From Endozoicomonas acroporae (GTDB lineage Bacteria > Pseudomonadota > Gammaproteobacteria > Pseudomonadales > Endozoicomonadaceae), in assembly GCF_002864045.1 (NCBI RefSeq), contig NZ_PJPV01000101.1, forward strand, positions 1 to 33,037: a stretch of DNA of 33,037 nucleotides, given 5' to 3'. The first letter of the stretch is position 1. Each line of letters starts with the position of its first letter. The notes beneath the pieces are model-generated. The model had not been told where the DNA came from and did not search any database. It worked only from the letters and a program-made list of their open reading frames with translations. Position numbers and translations under genes: made by a program. This document shows, piece after piece, positions 23,182-32,121 of the stretch.

Positions 23182-23898
23182 TCACATGCTCTTGACAAAA
23201 AGATACCCTTTACTGCGCACCGTCTTGATCAGACGAGGGTGCATCGGGTCGTCGCCAATTTTGGGGCGAATGCGTGAAACCCTGACATCAATGGAACGGT
23301 CCTGACCGTCGTATTCAATCCCGCGCAACTGGGCAAAGATCTCTTCCCGGCTCAACACCCGGCCAGCATTTGAACAGAGCAGCCAGAGCAGATCAAACTC
23401 AGCACTGGTGAGGTCGACGCTCTGGTCATCCAGCCAGGCCTCACGCATGGAGTTATCAACCACCAGCGCGCCAAAGCGAAGGCTATTCTGCACTTCCGGC
23501 TCGTCTTCTACCGGTGCCGTGCCCCTTCTCAGCAGGGCTCTTATACGGGCAAGCAGTACTCTTGGGCGAACCGGTTTGGCAACATAATCATCCGCGCCCA
23601 TTTCCAGCCCCAGCACTTCATCAAGGTCATCGGTACGGGCGGTCAGCATCAGTATCTGACCATGATACTGGCCTCGCACCCGGCGACAGATGGACACCCC
23701 ATCTTCTCCCGGTAGCATCAGATCCAGTACCACCAGATCGGGGCGCTCACTCAAAATACGTTCAACGGCCTTACCACCATCACCTTCCACCGACACCTGA
23801 AGGCCATTATTTTCAAGATACTCACGGGTCAGGGTTGCCAGACGCTCATCATCCTCAACAATCAGGATGCGACCCGTTTCTGCATTATCCAAAGCCAT
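23182..23898 (-). CDS. rstA: OmpR-family response regulator, RstA-like
   Basis: The 238-aa protein has a receiver domain (ILIVEDDERLATLTREYL, phospho-acceptor Asp59 in VVLDLMLPGEDG, MLTART, ADDYVAKP with Lys108) and a C-terminal OmpR-type winged helix (LTSAEFDLLWLLCSNAGRVLSREEIF, RSIDVRVSRIRPKIGDDP, IKTVRSKGYLF). It is the partner of the adjacent sensor kinase. The start at 23898 (MALDNAETGRILIVEDD) is preferred, because the frame upstream to 23967 adds 23 residues unlike any receiver N-terminus. Several family members control envelope or stress genes; targets here are unknown. Confidence 0.87.
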   Translation of the reverse strand: MALDNAETGRILIVEDDERLATLTREYLENNGLQVSVEGDGGKAVERILSERPDLVVLDLMLPGEDGVSICRRVRGQYHGQILMLTARTDDLDEVLGLEMGADDYVAKPVRPRVLLARIRALLRRGTAPVEDEPEVQNSLRFGALVVDNSMREAWLDDQSVDLTSAEFDLLWLLCSNAGRVLSREEIFAQLRGIEYDGQDRSIDVRVSRIRPKIGDDPMHPRLIKTVRSKGYLFVKSM

Positions 23899-24215
23899 TG
23901 TTTTACACCCCGGGGGTTTAAGAGACGAAATATTGAAAGCGGCAAAAAACCGGCATTTCACTGGCAATCTAATGGTTTATGGGCCGTAGATGTTACACTA
24001 CCGACGACCGAACGTCCTCCCCGGAACCGGAGCAGGCCCAAACATTTCTGAATCAACGTCCGGAAGCCAAAGTATTCATGAGTTTTTTCTCCGAAGCGGA
24101 CTCAGAATATTTTTTTATTTTGACAAAATCCCATCTTGAGCTTGCAAATTTCTCGTTCTGTCTGAAAAAGTTACCCGGGAGTTAGTGGGCACCAACACCG
24201 AAAGAAATCCACATC

Positions 24216-24224
24216 TTATCCACA
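24216..24224 (+). promoter_or_regulatory. DnaA box upstream of nrdA
   Basis: TTATCCACA is a perfect consensus DnaA box. A degenerate AAATCCACA lies 11 bp upstream (24205-24213). DnaA sites upstream of nrdAB are known in E. coli, where they tie dNTP supply to replication. Confidence 0.6.
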
Positions 24225-24263
24225 GCACTCCCCCGGTTTTATCGGCTTGAATTTCTCCCGACT

Positions 24264-24310
24264 GCGCATTATCTTGTGTAGATAAACGGCCGCTACACTA
24301 TATATGGTAT
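24264..24310. promoter_or_regulatory. Pair of NrdR boxes
   Basis: ACACTATATATGGTAT (24295-24310) closely matches the NrdR consensus ACACWATATATWGTGT. GCGCATTATCTTGTGT (24264-24279) matches 12 of 16 positions. Their starts are 31 bp apart, about three helical turns, the usual spacing for cooperative NrdR repression of ribonucleotide reductase genes. Confidence 0.75.
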
Positions 24311-24716
24311 CCCTCGCTGCTGAGTAATACTTTGTCGCCTGAGCAACCCGGCATACCGGAAATGCCTCAGGCAACAGTCCAGCCAAACAGCGGATTTACT
24401 GTTGGCAGCAGCACATAACGGAAGAGCGGACGGTAATCAGGGAAGAATGCTTATACAGATTGTCAGCTGCGCGGCCTCGCGGTTCCGCCGCTACAGCCTG
24501 TCTCGCAGAGGCGGGGATCTGACTCATCAGGTATATCCCGGACAGATTCATAGTCTCACAGCCACCGCAGTGTACAGTGGCTGGCGATAAGACAGTGATG
24601 GACAGCACGTGCAGTAATACTGTCTGCTGGCCTGACCGGGCCATGAAGCGTGCTGCAAGGTCATTGATAGCCGCGCTTGATCAAGCGTGTTCATTGAATA
24701 CACAGGTAAGGGCTGA

Positions 24717-26987
24717 ATGAATAAAAATATCCTGGTCACCAAGCGTGACGGAGACAAGGAACAACTGGATCTTGAGAAGATCCATAAAGTGATTACCTGG
24801 GCAGCCGAGGGCCTGGACAACGTCTCCGTTTCTGAAGTTGAACTTAAGTCTCACATACAGTTCTACGATGGCATCAAGACCACGGATATCCATGAAACAC
24901 TGATCAAATCCGCTGCCGACCTGATTTCGGCCCAGGCTCCGGACTATCAGTATCTGGCTGCCCGCCTGGCCATCTTCCACCTGCGAAAAAAGGCCTACGG
25001 CCAGTTTGAACCGCCCGGACTGTATAGCCATGTGGTCAAACTGGTGGAGATGAAGAAGTATGACCAGCATCTCCTGACGGACTACAGTGAAGCTGAGCTT
25101 GATCAGATGGAACGCTTTATTGATCACAGCCGGGATATGAACTTCAGCTATGCGGCGGTCAAGCAACTTGAGGGCAAATACCTGGTGCAGAACCGGGTAA
25201 CCGGCGAGTACTACGAGAGCCCCCAGATTCTGTACATGCTCATTGGTGCCTGCCTGTTTGCACAATACCCGAAAGAGACTCGCCTGGATTTCATTGAGCG
25301 TTTCTACCATGCGGTGTCCACCTTCAGACTCTCTCTGCCCACCCCGATCATGTCCGGGGTACGTACACCTACCCGTCAGTTCAGCTCTTGCGTACTGATT
25401 GAGTGCGGTGACTCACTGGATTCCATCAATGCCACGTCCAGCGCTATTGTTAAATACGTCAGCCAGCGGGCGGGGATTGGTATCAACGCCGGTAATATTC
25501 GCGCCCTGGGCAGCCCGATCCGCAGGGGAGAAGCCTTCCATACCGGTTGTATCCCTTTCTACAAGCACTTCCAGACGGCCGTAAAATCGTGCTCTCAAGG
25601 TGGCGTTCGCGGTGGCGCAGCGAGCCTCTTCTACCCGATCTGGCACCTGGAAGTTGAAAACCTGCTGGTTCTGAAAAACAACCGGGGGGTGGATGATAAC
25701 CGCGTTCGCCACCTGGACTATGGCGTGCAGTTTAACAAGCTCATGTACCAGCGCCTGATCGAAGGCGGTAATATCACCCTCTTTTCACCCAGCGATGTGC
25801 CGGGACTGTATGATGCGTTCTTTGCTGACCAGGAAGCGTTTGAAAGGCTCTACAAGCAATATGAGCAGGACAGCAGCATCCGTAAGACCACGCTGAAGGC
25901 GATTGAACTCTTTTCACTGTTTGCCTCCGAGCGGGCCAGTACCGGGCGGATCTACCTGCAAAATGTCGATCACTGCAATACCCACAGCCCATTTGATCCG
26001 GCAGTGGCCCCGGTTCGCCAGAGTAACCTGTGCCTGGAAATTGCCCTGCCCACCAAACCCCTGGATCATATCCATGACGAAGAGGGCGAGATTGCCCTGT
26101 GCACCCTGGCCGCATTTAACCTGGGAACCCTGAAGGATCTGGCAGAACTGGAAGAGTTGTCGGAACTGATTGTGCGTGCCCTCGACAGCCTGCTGGACTA
26201 CCAGGACTACCCGGTTCCTGCGGCTTACAACTCGACCATGGGACGGCGTCCCCTGGGTGTCGGGGTGATTAACTTCGCCAACTACCTGGCCAAAAACAAT
26301 GTCCGTTATTCGGATGGCTCCGCCAATGGCCTGACCCACCGTACCTTTGAGGCCATTCAATACTACCTGTTGAAAGCATCAAACAAGCTGGCCAGAGAGA
26401 AAGGCACCTGCTCCAAATTCAATGAGACCACGTATGCCAAAGGTATCTTACCTATCGATACCTACAAACGTGACCTTGATACGGTTTGTGAAGAGTCCCT
26501 GCACCTTGACTGGGAAAGCTTGCGTGAGGAGATCAAGTCGTTCGGCTTGCGCAATTCAACACTGACCGCCCTGATGCCATCCGAGACATCATCCCAGATC
26601 AGCAACGCCACCAACGGTATTGAGCCGCCCAGGGGCTTTGTCAGCGTCAAAGCCAGCAAAGATGGCATTCTCAAGCAGGTTGTTCCTGATTTCGTCGAGC
26701 TTAAGGATCGTTATGAATTGCTCTGGAACATCCCGAACAACGATGGCTACCTTCAGCTGGTTGCCATCATGCAGAAATTTGTCGACCAGACGATCTCAGC
26801 CAACACCAACTATGATCCGGGTCTCTTTGAAGGCGGCAAAGTTCCGATGAAGCTGCTGCTGAAAGACCTGCTGACCGCTTACAAACTGGGCGTAAAAACA
26901 CTGTATTATCACAATACCCGTGATGGTGCCGCTGACGCTCAGAATGACATGGATGATGACTGTGCAGGGGGAGCCTGCAAAATCTGA
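24717..26987 (+). CDS. nrdA: Class Ia ribonucleoside-diphosphate reductase, alpha subunit
   Basis: The 756-aa protein reduces ribonucleoside diphosphates to deoxyribonucleotides together with NrdB. An ATP-cone occupies residues ~1-95 (VTKRDGDKEQLDLEKIHKVI). The active-site disulfide Cys225 is in RQFSSCVLIECGDS, the thiyl-radical cysteine in RQSNLCLEIALP, and its partner in GEIALCTLAAFNLG. The C-terminal shuttle pair is CAGGACKI. Length and motifs match E. coli NrdA (761 aa). The ATG follows GGTAAGGGCTGA. It is the first gene of nrdA-nrdB-yfaE. The upstream DnaA and NrdR sites predict repression by NrdR with ATP/dATP and coupling to replication. A family A repeat separates it from nrdB. Confidence 0.97.
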   Translation: MNKNILVTKRDGDKEQLDLEKIHKVITWAAEGLDNVSVSEVELKSHIQFYDGIKTTDIHETLIKSAADLISAQAPDYQYLAARLAIFHLRKKAYGQFEPPGLYSHVVKLVEMKKYDQHLLTDYSEAELDQMERFIDHSRDMNFSYAAVKQLEGKYLVQNRVTGEYYESPQILYMLIGACLFAQYPKETRLDFIERFYHAVSTFRLSLPTPIMSGVRTPTRQFSSCVLIECGDSLDSINATSSAIVKYVSQRAGIGINAGNIRALGSPIRRGEAFHTGCIPFYKHFQTAVKSCSQGGVRGGAASLFYPIWHLEVENLLVLKNNRGVDDNRVRHLDYGVQFNKLMYQRLIEGGNITLFSPSDVPGLYDAFFADQEAFERLYKQYEQDSSIRKTTLKAIELFSLFASERASTGRIYLQNVDHCNTHSPFDPAVAPVRQSNLCLEIALPTKPLDHIHDEEGEIALCTLAAFNLGTLKDLAELEELSELIVRALDSLLDYQDYPVPAAYNSTMGRRPLGVGVINFANYLAKNNVRYSDGSANGLTHRTFEAIQYYLLKASNKLAREKGTCSKFNETTYAKGILPIDTYKRDLDTVCEESLHLDWESLREEIKSFGLRNSTLTALMPSETSSQISNATNGIEPPRGFVSVKASKDGILKQVVPDFVELKDRYELLWNIPNNDGYLQLVAIMQKFVDQTISANTNYDPGLFEGGKVPMKLLLKDLLTAYKLGVKTLYYHNTRDGAADAQNDMDDDCAGGACKI

Positions 26988-27080
26988 TGAACATCCCTGT
27001 CAGAACTATTGATCAATAGCGAACAGCAATCCTGTCTATAGCGCAAATGCTTATAGATAAACAACGCGCTTCGCTTCACT

Positions 27081-27261
27081 CTAGGAGGCTGTCCGAGAAT
27101 AGCGCCCGTCTGGGCGACCCCGTAGCGAGGATGGCAGAAAATTGAGGATAAAAATTCCGTTTTGTGAGGTGAATAGCGAGCTATTTGCCGAACAAAACGG
27201 AATTTTTAGACCAATTTGCTGCCACCGCAGCAGGGCAGTCTATTCTCGGACAGCCTCCTAG
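27081..27261. repeat. Family A hairpin repeat, copy 2 (181 bp), between nrdA and nrdB
   Basis: It is bounded by CTAGGAGGCTGTCCGAGAAT and its inverted copy. The inner arms AAAATTCCGTTTTGT and ACAAAACGGAATTTTT pair almost perfectly. The arms differ in sequence from copies 1 and 3 yet remain complementary. There is no coding capacity. It lies inside the nrd operon and would form a long hairpin in the transcript. Confidence 0.85.
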
Positions 27262-27308
27262 GCCAGTAAACCATACGCGGAAACCACTGAATTGGGGCAA
27301 ATCGAACA

Positions 27309-28439
27309 ATGACATACACCACATTTAACCGGGAACACTTCAATGCTACTCAGGAGCCCATGTTCTTTGGCCGTAATGTCAATGTATCCCGTTATGATGT
27401 CCAGAAATACCCGATCTTTGAGAAGCTGATTGAGAAGCAGCTCTCCTTTTTCTGGCGCCCTGAGGAGGTGGACCTCTCAACCGATCGCCGTGACTTTGCC
27501 GCGCTTCCCGATCATGAAAGGCACATCTTTCTCAGCAACCTGAAATACCAGACCCTTCTGGACTCGGTGCAGGGCCGCTCACCGAACGTTGCCCTGCTGC
27601 CCATTGTTTCCCTGCCGGAGCTGGAAACCTGGATCGAAACCTGGGCCTTCAGTGAGACCATCCACTCCCGTTCCTATACCCATATTATCCGCAATATCGT
27701 CACCGAACCGGCCCGTATCTTTGACGATATCGTGACCAATGAGGCGATTACCAAACGCGCCAGGGACATCACCCGCTACTATGACGCCCTGATCGAAGGT
27801 GTCAGCCTTTACCATCAGCTGGGTGAAGGTAAACACACCGTTAACGGCGAAGACATCATCATCAGCATCACCGACCTGAAGCGCAGGCTCTACCTCACTG
27901 TGGTGTCTGTAAACGTATTGGAAGCAATCCGTTTTTACGTCAGTTTTGCCTGCAGCTTTGCCTTTGCCGAGCGCTCCACAATGGAAGGCAATGCCAAAAT
28001 CATCAAATTGATCGCCCGCGATGAAGCTCTTCACCTGACCGGCACCCAGCATATCCTGCAACTGCTGGCCGATGGCAAAGATGACCCGGAAATGGCAGTG
28101 ATTGCCCGTGAGCTGAAAGACCAGGCCAGACAGATCTTTATCGATGCGGCAGAACAGGAAAAAGACTGGGCCGACTACCTGTTCCGTGATGGCTCCATGA
28201 TTGGCCTGAACCGGGACATTCTTGGCCAGTACGTTGAATACATCACCAACCAGCGGATGGTTGCCGTCGGCTTTGAACCGGCGTTTGCCATCAAACAGAA
28301 CCCTCTGCCCTGGATGAACAGCTGGCTTAACAGCGACAACGTTCAGGTTGCCCCTCAGGAGGTGGAGGTCAGCTCCTACCTGGTTGGACAAATAGACAGC
28401 GAAGTGCAGTCCGAAGATTTCAGTAACTTTTCGTTATAA
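27309..28439 (+). CDS. nrdB: Class Ia ribonucleoside-diphosphate reductase, beta subunit
   Basis: The 376-aa protein has the same length as E. coli NrdB. It houses the diiron centre and tyrosyl radical: Tyr123 in [11 protein letters not shown] is the radical residue (Tyr122 without Met). The iron ligands lie in [38 protein letters not shown] and [13 protein letters not shown]. The C-terminal peptide, ending DFSNFSL, docks into NrdA. The start is at ATG 27309, with only a weak upstream GGGG. It follows nrdA across a 321-bp gap that is mostly family A repeat, longer than usual within this operon. Confidence 0.97.
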   Translation: MTYTTFNREHFNATQEPMFFGRNVNVSRYDVQKYPIFEKLIEKQLSFFWRPEEVDLSTDRRDFAALPDHERHIFLSNLKYQTLLDSVQGRSPNVALLPIVSLPELETWIETWAFSETIHSRSYTHIIRNIVTEPARIFDDIVTNEAITKRARDITRYYDALIEGVSLYHQLGEGKHTVNGEDIIISITDLKRRLYLTVVSVNVLEAIRFYVSFACSFAFAERSTMEGNAKIIKLIARDEALHLTGTQHILQLLADGKDDPEMAVIARELKDQARQIFIDAAEQEKDWADYLFRDGSMIGLNRDILGQYVEYITNQRMVAVGFEPAFAIKQNPLPWMNSWLNSDNVQVAPQEVEVSSYLVGQIDSEVQSEDFSNFSL

Positions 28440-28530
28440 GTCCTGCATTAAAAAACAGTGTAAGCAGTTCCAATACCCAACGTCCCATAGCCCGGCCTGT
28501 TTCAGGCCTGGCTGATACAGGCGAAACACC

Positions 28531-28815
28531 ATGGCTCATATTGTTAAGATTCTTGAAGGCTTCAGCTTTATTCCCCGCAAAGAGCTGACGCTTCTGGAAG
28601 CCCTTGAGCAGGAAAACGTCGACATGGAGTATCAATGCCGTGAGGGGTTTTGTGGCAGCTGCCAGGTCACCCTTGTTGATGGTGAAGTCACCTATACCAC
28701 CGACCCCATCGCCTTTATTCCGGAAGGAAAAATACTGACCTGCTGCTGCCAGCTGAACAGTGACGTCACCATTGAAATCCCGGGCGGGTGCAAAATGAAG
28801 AAACACAACTTATAA
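28531..28815 (+). CDS. yfaE: 2Fe-2S ferredoxin, YfaE-like, diferric-tyrosyl radical maintenance
   Basis: The 94-aa plant-type ferredoxin has the cluster motif CREGFCGSC (Cys36, Cys41, Cys44) and a fourth cysteine in LTCCCQL near residue 72. Position and size match YfaE, which delivers electrons to rebuild the NrdB diiron-tyrosyl cofactor. It is cytoplasmic. It lies 91 bp after nrdB in the usual nrdA-nrdB-yfaE order. The gene ends KKHNL, 93 bp before a family B repeat. Confidence 0.92.
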   Translation: MAHIVKILEGFSFIPRKELTLLEALEQENVDMEYQCREGFCGSCQVTLVDGEVTYTTDPIAFIPEGKILTCCCQLNSDVTIEIPGGCKMKKHNL

Positions 28816-28908
28816 GCCTGTTATTCCACCCTCATCAGCGGATCAGACACTTTGATTAATCCTCCACACCTTTAAATTTGAACGTTAGCCTCTTTTTCTG
28901 GTCATAGG

Positions 28909-29119
28909 TAAGTAGTTGGCCAAATGGAATCGTATATTTCTGGCTAAGTGGGCAGTCACTATGCAAGGCACAACTAAGGGAGCATAGCCTTAGCTATGTG
29001 ACCGGAGTTGTAACGCCGCACGACTGCATGGATGCAGGAGCTAGAGCAACGCAGGAGCAGTTGCCGGGAGTGGCTGCCCACTTAGTCAGAAAATATGATT
29101 TCATTTGGTTAACTACTTA
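28909..29119. repeat. Family B repeat, copy 2 (211 bp, carries the 47-bp insert)
   Basis: The ends TAAGTAGTTGGCCAAATGG and CATTTGGTTAACTACTTA and the interior match 19154-19318. Subtracting the 47-bp insert leaves 164 bp. It lies between yfaE and the lipase-like gene. Confidence 0.85.
29021..29067 (+). repeat. 47-bp double-hairpin mini-element, copy inside family B repeat
   Basis: It begins CGACTGCATGGATGCAG and ends GGAGCAGTTGCCGG. It lies after GCCGCA and before GAGTGG; the uninterrupted copy at 19154-19318 reads GCCGCA-GAGTGA. The exact length is 47 bp, as in the other two copies. It differs from the copy at 14008 only at the last base. Confidence 0.9.
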
Positions 29120-29155
29120 TTAACCTCTGGTTTTCAATATTGGTCAGGAAAGCCC

Positions 29156-30313
29156 ATGCACCCTAACTCTATACGCCTATTCATTGCAGTCCCCTTACTG
29201 CTGAGCATTCTCAGTTTGTTCGCTATTGCTGACGCCACGCCACAGGCGTCTGGCATCACCGCTGAATGGACTGCGCCGCCACCCGCCAATTCCGGCATGG
29301 AGCCTGAACAAACGCCCGAATCCAACGAAAACGATCAACAGCAAACCGTTAAAAAAAGAACCGTAGATTACCGGGCCACCACTGAACTGCTATTGGAGCG
29401 TTACCCCTATGCCTTGATGAGCTATTTTTCCGAAATGGACGCAATCCTGACCTCCGATGATCCGGAAAAACAGATATTTGCTATTTTCAGGCTCTCTTAC
29501 CTGGGCTCCAGACATTTTCTATTCGTGGCGGATCCGGAAGCCATCCCTGAACAATGGCAGCCCCATTTTACCAGCACCGCCGAGGAGAAACGAAAATCTG
29601 GCCAGACCCGCCACCAGATAGTCGGCCAGGTCACTATCCCGGACTCGAATATCAAGGTCAGGGTATTTAAACTGACTGAAGATCCTTCATCTAACGCCCA
29701 GACCAAGAGCAAGATCGTTATGGCCCTGGCCGGTGAAAAGTCCGATGAGGCTGTCCAATGCCTGGTTACCCAATCAAAACCCGCTCACCCCGGCAGCTCT
29801 CCCTGCTCTCTTGCGGTAAAACAGCTGCAGGATATCAGCGATCTCGCTGATTCCCTGAAAGACATGTATCCGGACCATTCAGTGGAGATAACCGGTTACT
29901 CCTTCAGCGGCGCTATTGCCCAGGCCGCCATGTCAATATCCGAGACCATTGAGCAAGCCTACATTTTCAACAGCTACGGTATTCACCCAAGCTGGTTGGC
30001 AGGTATGCCCGACAGCCGATTGGCCAGAATTCATCACTCCTATGTTGAAGGCAGCTTTCTTCATGGACAGGACTATAACCCGCTCAGCCGATACTCCCGA
30101 TGGAAACTGCCGCCGAACAAGGTGGTGGTTGCCGGGATGAAGATTCCTTCCAGCGGGCTTGAACCCAACATACGACATATCTACCAGCTGAACCATCATG
30201 ACAGCTGGCTGGACACCTTTTATAACTTTGTCACCAGCATCTGGATCTTACACTCCAAAGAGTCGGTTCTAAGGGCATTTGAGGCAAATTTAAAGCTTGA
30301 TCTCCCCTGGTAA
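29156..30313 (+). CDS. Secreted lipase/esterase-like alpha/beta-hydrolase
   Basis: The 385-aa product starts with a signal peptide (MHPNSIRLFIAVPLLLSILS, cleavage near AIADA-TP), followed by a Pro- and Glu-rich linker of about 50 residues. A hydrolase-like domain follows. SVEITGYSFSGAIAQAA resembles the lipase class 3 nucleophile elbow (usually GHSLGGA), with Ser249 as candidate nucleophile. The later Asp and His, for example LNHHDSWLDTFY, may complete the triad. Substrate unknown; the match to known lipases is limited to this motif and context, so a non-catalytic relative is possible. The ATG at 29156 has AGGAAAG upstream. A longer frame would start with TTG inside the family B repeat and is less likely. 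Confidence 0.65.
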   Translation: MHPNSIRLFIAVPLLLSILSLFAIADATPQASGITAEWTAPPPANSGMEPEQTPESNENDQQQTVKKRTVDYRATTELLLERYPYALMSYFSEMDAILTSDDPEKQIFAIFRLSYLGSRHFLFVADPEAIPEQWQPHFTSTAEEKRKSGQTRHQIVGQVTIPDSNIKVRVFKLTEDPSSNAQTKSKIVMALAGEKSDEAVQCLVTQSKPAHPGSSPCSLAVKQLQDISDLADSLKDMYPDHSVEITGYSFSGAIAQAAMSISETIEQAYIFNSYGIHPSWLAGMPDSRLARIHHSYVEGSFLHGQDYNPLSRYSRWKLPPNKVVVAGMKIPSSGLEPNIRHIYQLNHHDSWLDTFYNFVTSIWILHSKESVLRAFEANLKLDLPW

Positions 30314-30391
30314 TTTCTTCAGACAAGAGCGTGAGCGGGACTGGCCAGTCTCCGGTCAGGCCGCCGCCCCTGGCCAGAACACTGAAATCCC

Positions 30392-30419
30392 TTGACCAAC
30401 GACAGTTGAAGTGTAAAAT
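30392..30419 (+). promoter_or_regulatory. Candidate pyrBI promoter
   Basis: TTGACC (30392-30397) and TAAAAT (30414-30419) are 16 bp apart, with a TG just before the -10 element. Transcription from here would run through the leader peptide and attenuator before pyrB. Confidence 0.45.
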
Positions 30420-30521
30420 GCCAGACAATTTGTCAACCGGACTGCTTTTACCCAACAAAGAAGCTGACTGATTGACCAAAAAGAGTTAACCTGAACGACA
30501 CTCACCCGGGATAAGGTTTCG

Positions 30522-30611
30522 ATGACACTGCACATGAACCGTCAGTCAATCAAAAGAACAAGCAGAATCCTTATTACTGGAGCTAACCACTTTATCTGTA
30601 TTGCAAAATAA
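30522..30611 (+). CDS. pyrL: pyrL-like leader peptide (29 aa)
   Basis: This short frame reads MTLHMNRQSIKRTSRILITG followed by ANHFICIAK and stops at TAA. The stop codon overlaps the first base of the attenuator stem, so a ribosome finishing it would cover the hairpin. TAAGG lies 6 nt before the ATG. In E. coli pyrBI, coupled translation of PyrL during slow transcription at low UTP blocks the attenuator. The peptide has no sequence likeness to E. coli PyrL that I can see, so the call rests on position, ribosome-binding site and the stop-hairpin geometry. Confidence 0.55.
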   Translation: MTLHMNRQSIKRTSRILITGANHFICIAK

Positions 30612-30638
30612 AGCCCCTTGATCCAGGGGCTTTTTTTT
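30611..30638 (+). terminator. Attenuator hairpin upstream of pyrB
   Basis: AAGCCCCT and AGGGGCTT form an 8-bp stem with a TGATCC loop, followed by a run of eight T. It lies 38 bp before pyrB. A strong intrinsic terminator here, behind a short translated leader, is the hallmark of UTP-sensitive pyrBI attenuation. Confidence 0.8.
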
Positions 30639-30675
30639 GACTTGAAAATGACCAAAGGCGACAGGTATTACCCCC

Positions 30676-31608
30676 ATGGGAAACAGGTTCTTTAACAGGA
30701 ACATTATCTCCATAGCCGACCTTACCCGGGAAGATATGGAACAGATTCTTGCAGTGGCTGCTGAACTCAAACACACGCCACGTCCCGGTCTATTGCAGGG
30801 CAAAGTGATTGCCAGCTGTTTTTTTGAGGCATCCACCCGCACACGCCTCTCGTTTGAAACAGCCGTTCAGAGGTTAGGCGGCACCCTGATTGGTTTTGCC
30901 GACGGTGGCAACACCTCTGCCAAAAAAGGGGAAACCCTCGCGGACTCCATCAAAATCATCAGCTCCTATACCGATGCGGTGGTGATGCGCCACCCTCAGG
31001 AAGGTGCTGCCCGGCTGGCCTCGGAATTCTCCAGCGTCCCCATTATCAATGGCGGCGACGGCTCCAACCAGCACCCAACCCAAACCCTGCTGGACCTGTT
31101 TAGTATTCGCGAGTGCCAGGGTCGACTGGATAACCTGAAAGTCACCTTTGTCGGTGACCTGAAATATGGCCGGACGGTCCACTCCCTGGCTCAGGCCCTG
31201 ACCCACTTTAACGCAGAATTTAATTTTATTGCCCCGGATGCACTGGCAATGCCGGACTACATCCTGCAGGAACTGGATGAAAAAGGCATCCGTTGGCGTC
31301 GGGCAGAAAGCATCGAGGAAGTGGTTGCCGATACAGATATCATCTACATGACCCGGGTTCAGAAAGAGCGATTCGATGAAACCGAGTATAAGCACATCGC
31401 CTCAAACTATGTACTGACCAATGAAACCCTGAAACAGGCACCTGCACACCTGAAAGTACTGCACCCGTTGCCAAGGGTTGATGAGATAGCCGTTGAAGTC
31501 GATCAAACCCCCCATGCCTATTACTTTGAACAGGCCCGAAACGGGGTATTTGCCCGTCAGGCGCTGTTGGCCCTGATTCTCAATGAATCCTTTGATGACC
31601 AGATGTGA
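30676..31608 (+). CDS. pyrB: Aspartate carbamoyltransferase, catalytic subunit
   Basis: The 310-aa protein joins carbamoyl phosphate and aspartate in the second step of pyrimidine synthesis. [13 protein letters not shown] holds the carbamoyl-phosphate STRTR motif, the 80s loop appears as [15 protein letters not shown], and [23 protein letters not shown] and [22 protein letters not shown] complete the active site. Length matches E. coli PyrB (311 aa). The ATG is at 30676, just after the attenuator. It is followed at 10 bp by pyrI, giving the class B dodecameric enzyme. Confidence 0.97.
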   Translation: MGNRFFNRNIISIADLTREDMEQILAVAAELKHTPRPGLLQGKVIASCFFEASTRTRLSFETAVQRLGGTLIGFADGGNTSAKKGETLADSIKIISSYTDAVVMRHPQEGAARLASEFSSVPIINGGDGSNQHPTQTLLDLFSIRECQGRLDNLKVTFVGDLKYGRTVHSLAQALTHFNAEFNFIAPDALAMPDYILQELDEKGIRWRRAESIEEVVADTDIIYMTRVQKERFDETEYKHIASNYVLTNETLKQAPAHLKVLHPLPRVDEIAVEVDQTPHAYYFEQARNGVFARQALLALILNESFDDQM

Positions 31609-31618
31609 GGAGTGATCG

Positions 31619-32077
31619 ATGAGTAACAAACTTCAGGTTGAAGCCATCTGCCAGGGCACTGTCATCGACCATATTCCGGCGGGACAGGGGGTAAAAATCC
31701 TCGACCGTCTTCATCTGCTGAACAGTGAAGCACGCATTACCGTGGGCTTTAATTTGCCCAGTAAAGCCCGGGGCTTCAAAGATATTATAAAAGTCGAGGG
31801 ACGGATGTTTACTGAACAGGAGGCCAATGAACTGGCACTGTTCGCACCCAGCGCAACCATCAACGTGATTGATGATTACCGGGTGGTGGATAAGTTCACC
31901 ATGGCCATTCCGAAAACGCTGAGAGCCGCGTTCGCCTGCCCCAACTCTAACTGCATTACGCATAATGAACCGGTGGCAAGCTATTTCTACCTGCGTCAGA
32001 AAAGTCATGATATCCAGTTGAAGTGCCACTATTGCGAAAAATCCTTCAGTAAGGAAATTGTGGCAGAGCTGAGATAA
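31619..32077 (+). CDS. pyrI: Aspartate carbamoyltransferase, regulatory subunit
   Basis: The 152-aa regulatory chain binds CTP/ATP at its N-terminal domain (NKLQVEAICQGTVIDHIPAG, VGFNLPSKARGFKDIIKVE). It contacts PyrB through a zinc domain with Cys107, Cys112, Cys136 and Cys139 (CPNSNC and CHYC). Length is close to that of the E. coli protein. The start follows GTGAGGAGTGATCG. It is translated directly after pyrB. Confidence 0.96.
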   Translation: MSNKLQVEAICQGTVIDHIPAGQGVKILDRLHLLNSEARITVGFNLPSKARGFKDIIKVEGRMFTEQEANELALFAPSATINVIDDYRVVDKFTMAIPKTLRAAFACPNSNCITHNEPVASYFYLRQKSHDIQLKCHYCEKSFSKEIVAELR

Positions 32078-32086
32078 CGGCAAGAA

Positions 32087-32121
32087 AGAGGGCGTTCAGT
32101 GGCGGATAAAGAGCGCCCTCT
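32087..32121 (+). terminator. Probable terminator after pyrI
   Basis: AGAGGGCG (32087-32094) pairs with CGCCCTCT (32114-32121), with a 19-nt loop. The following sequence is ATTTCC, so the T tract is poor. It lies 10 bp past the pyrI stop. Confidence 0.55.

Larger units (their letters stand above)
23899..24716. other. Intergenic and nrd leader region
   Basis: This 818-bp gene-free stretch lies between rstA and nrdA. It includes AT-rich sequence at 24100-24180, a DnaA box, two NrdR boxes, and then about 400 bp of leader before nrdA. The leader holds no gene I can support. Its G/C-rich parts contain several short inverted repeats, such as GCGCGGCCTCGCGG. Confidence 0.5.

Noticed and set aside
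23979..24185. 68-codon plus-strand frame upstream of nrdA
   Set aside because: The composition is irregular, no ribosome-binding site is present and no family resemblance is seen. It lies in AT-rich intergenic DNA.
29105..29155. TTG start extending the lipase-like protein into the family B repeat
   Set aside because: The extension is encoded by repeat sequence, while ATG 29156 has a good AGGAAAG and begins a clean signal peptide.
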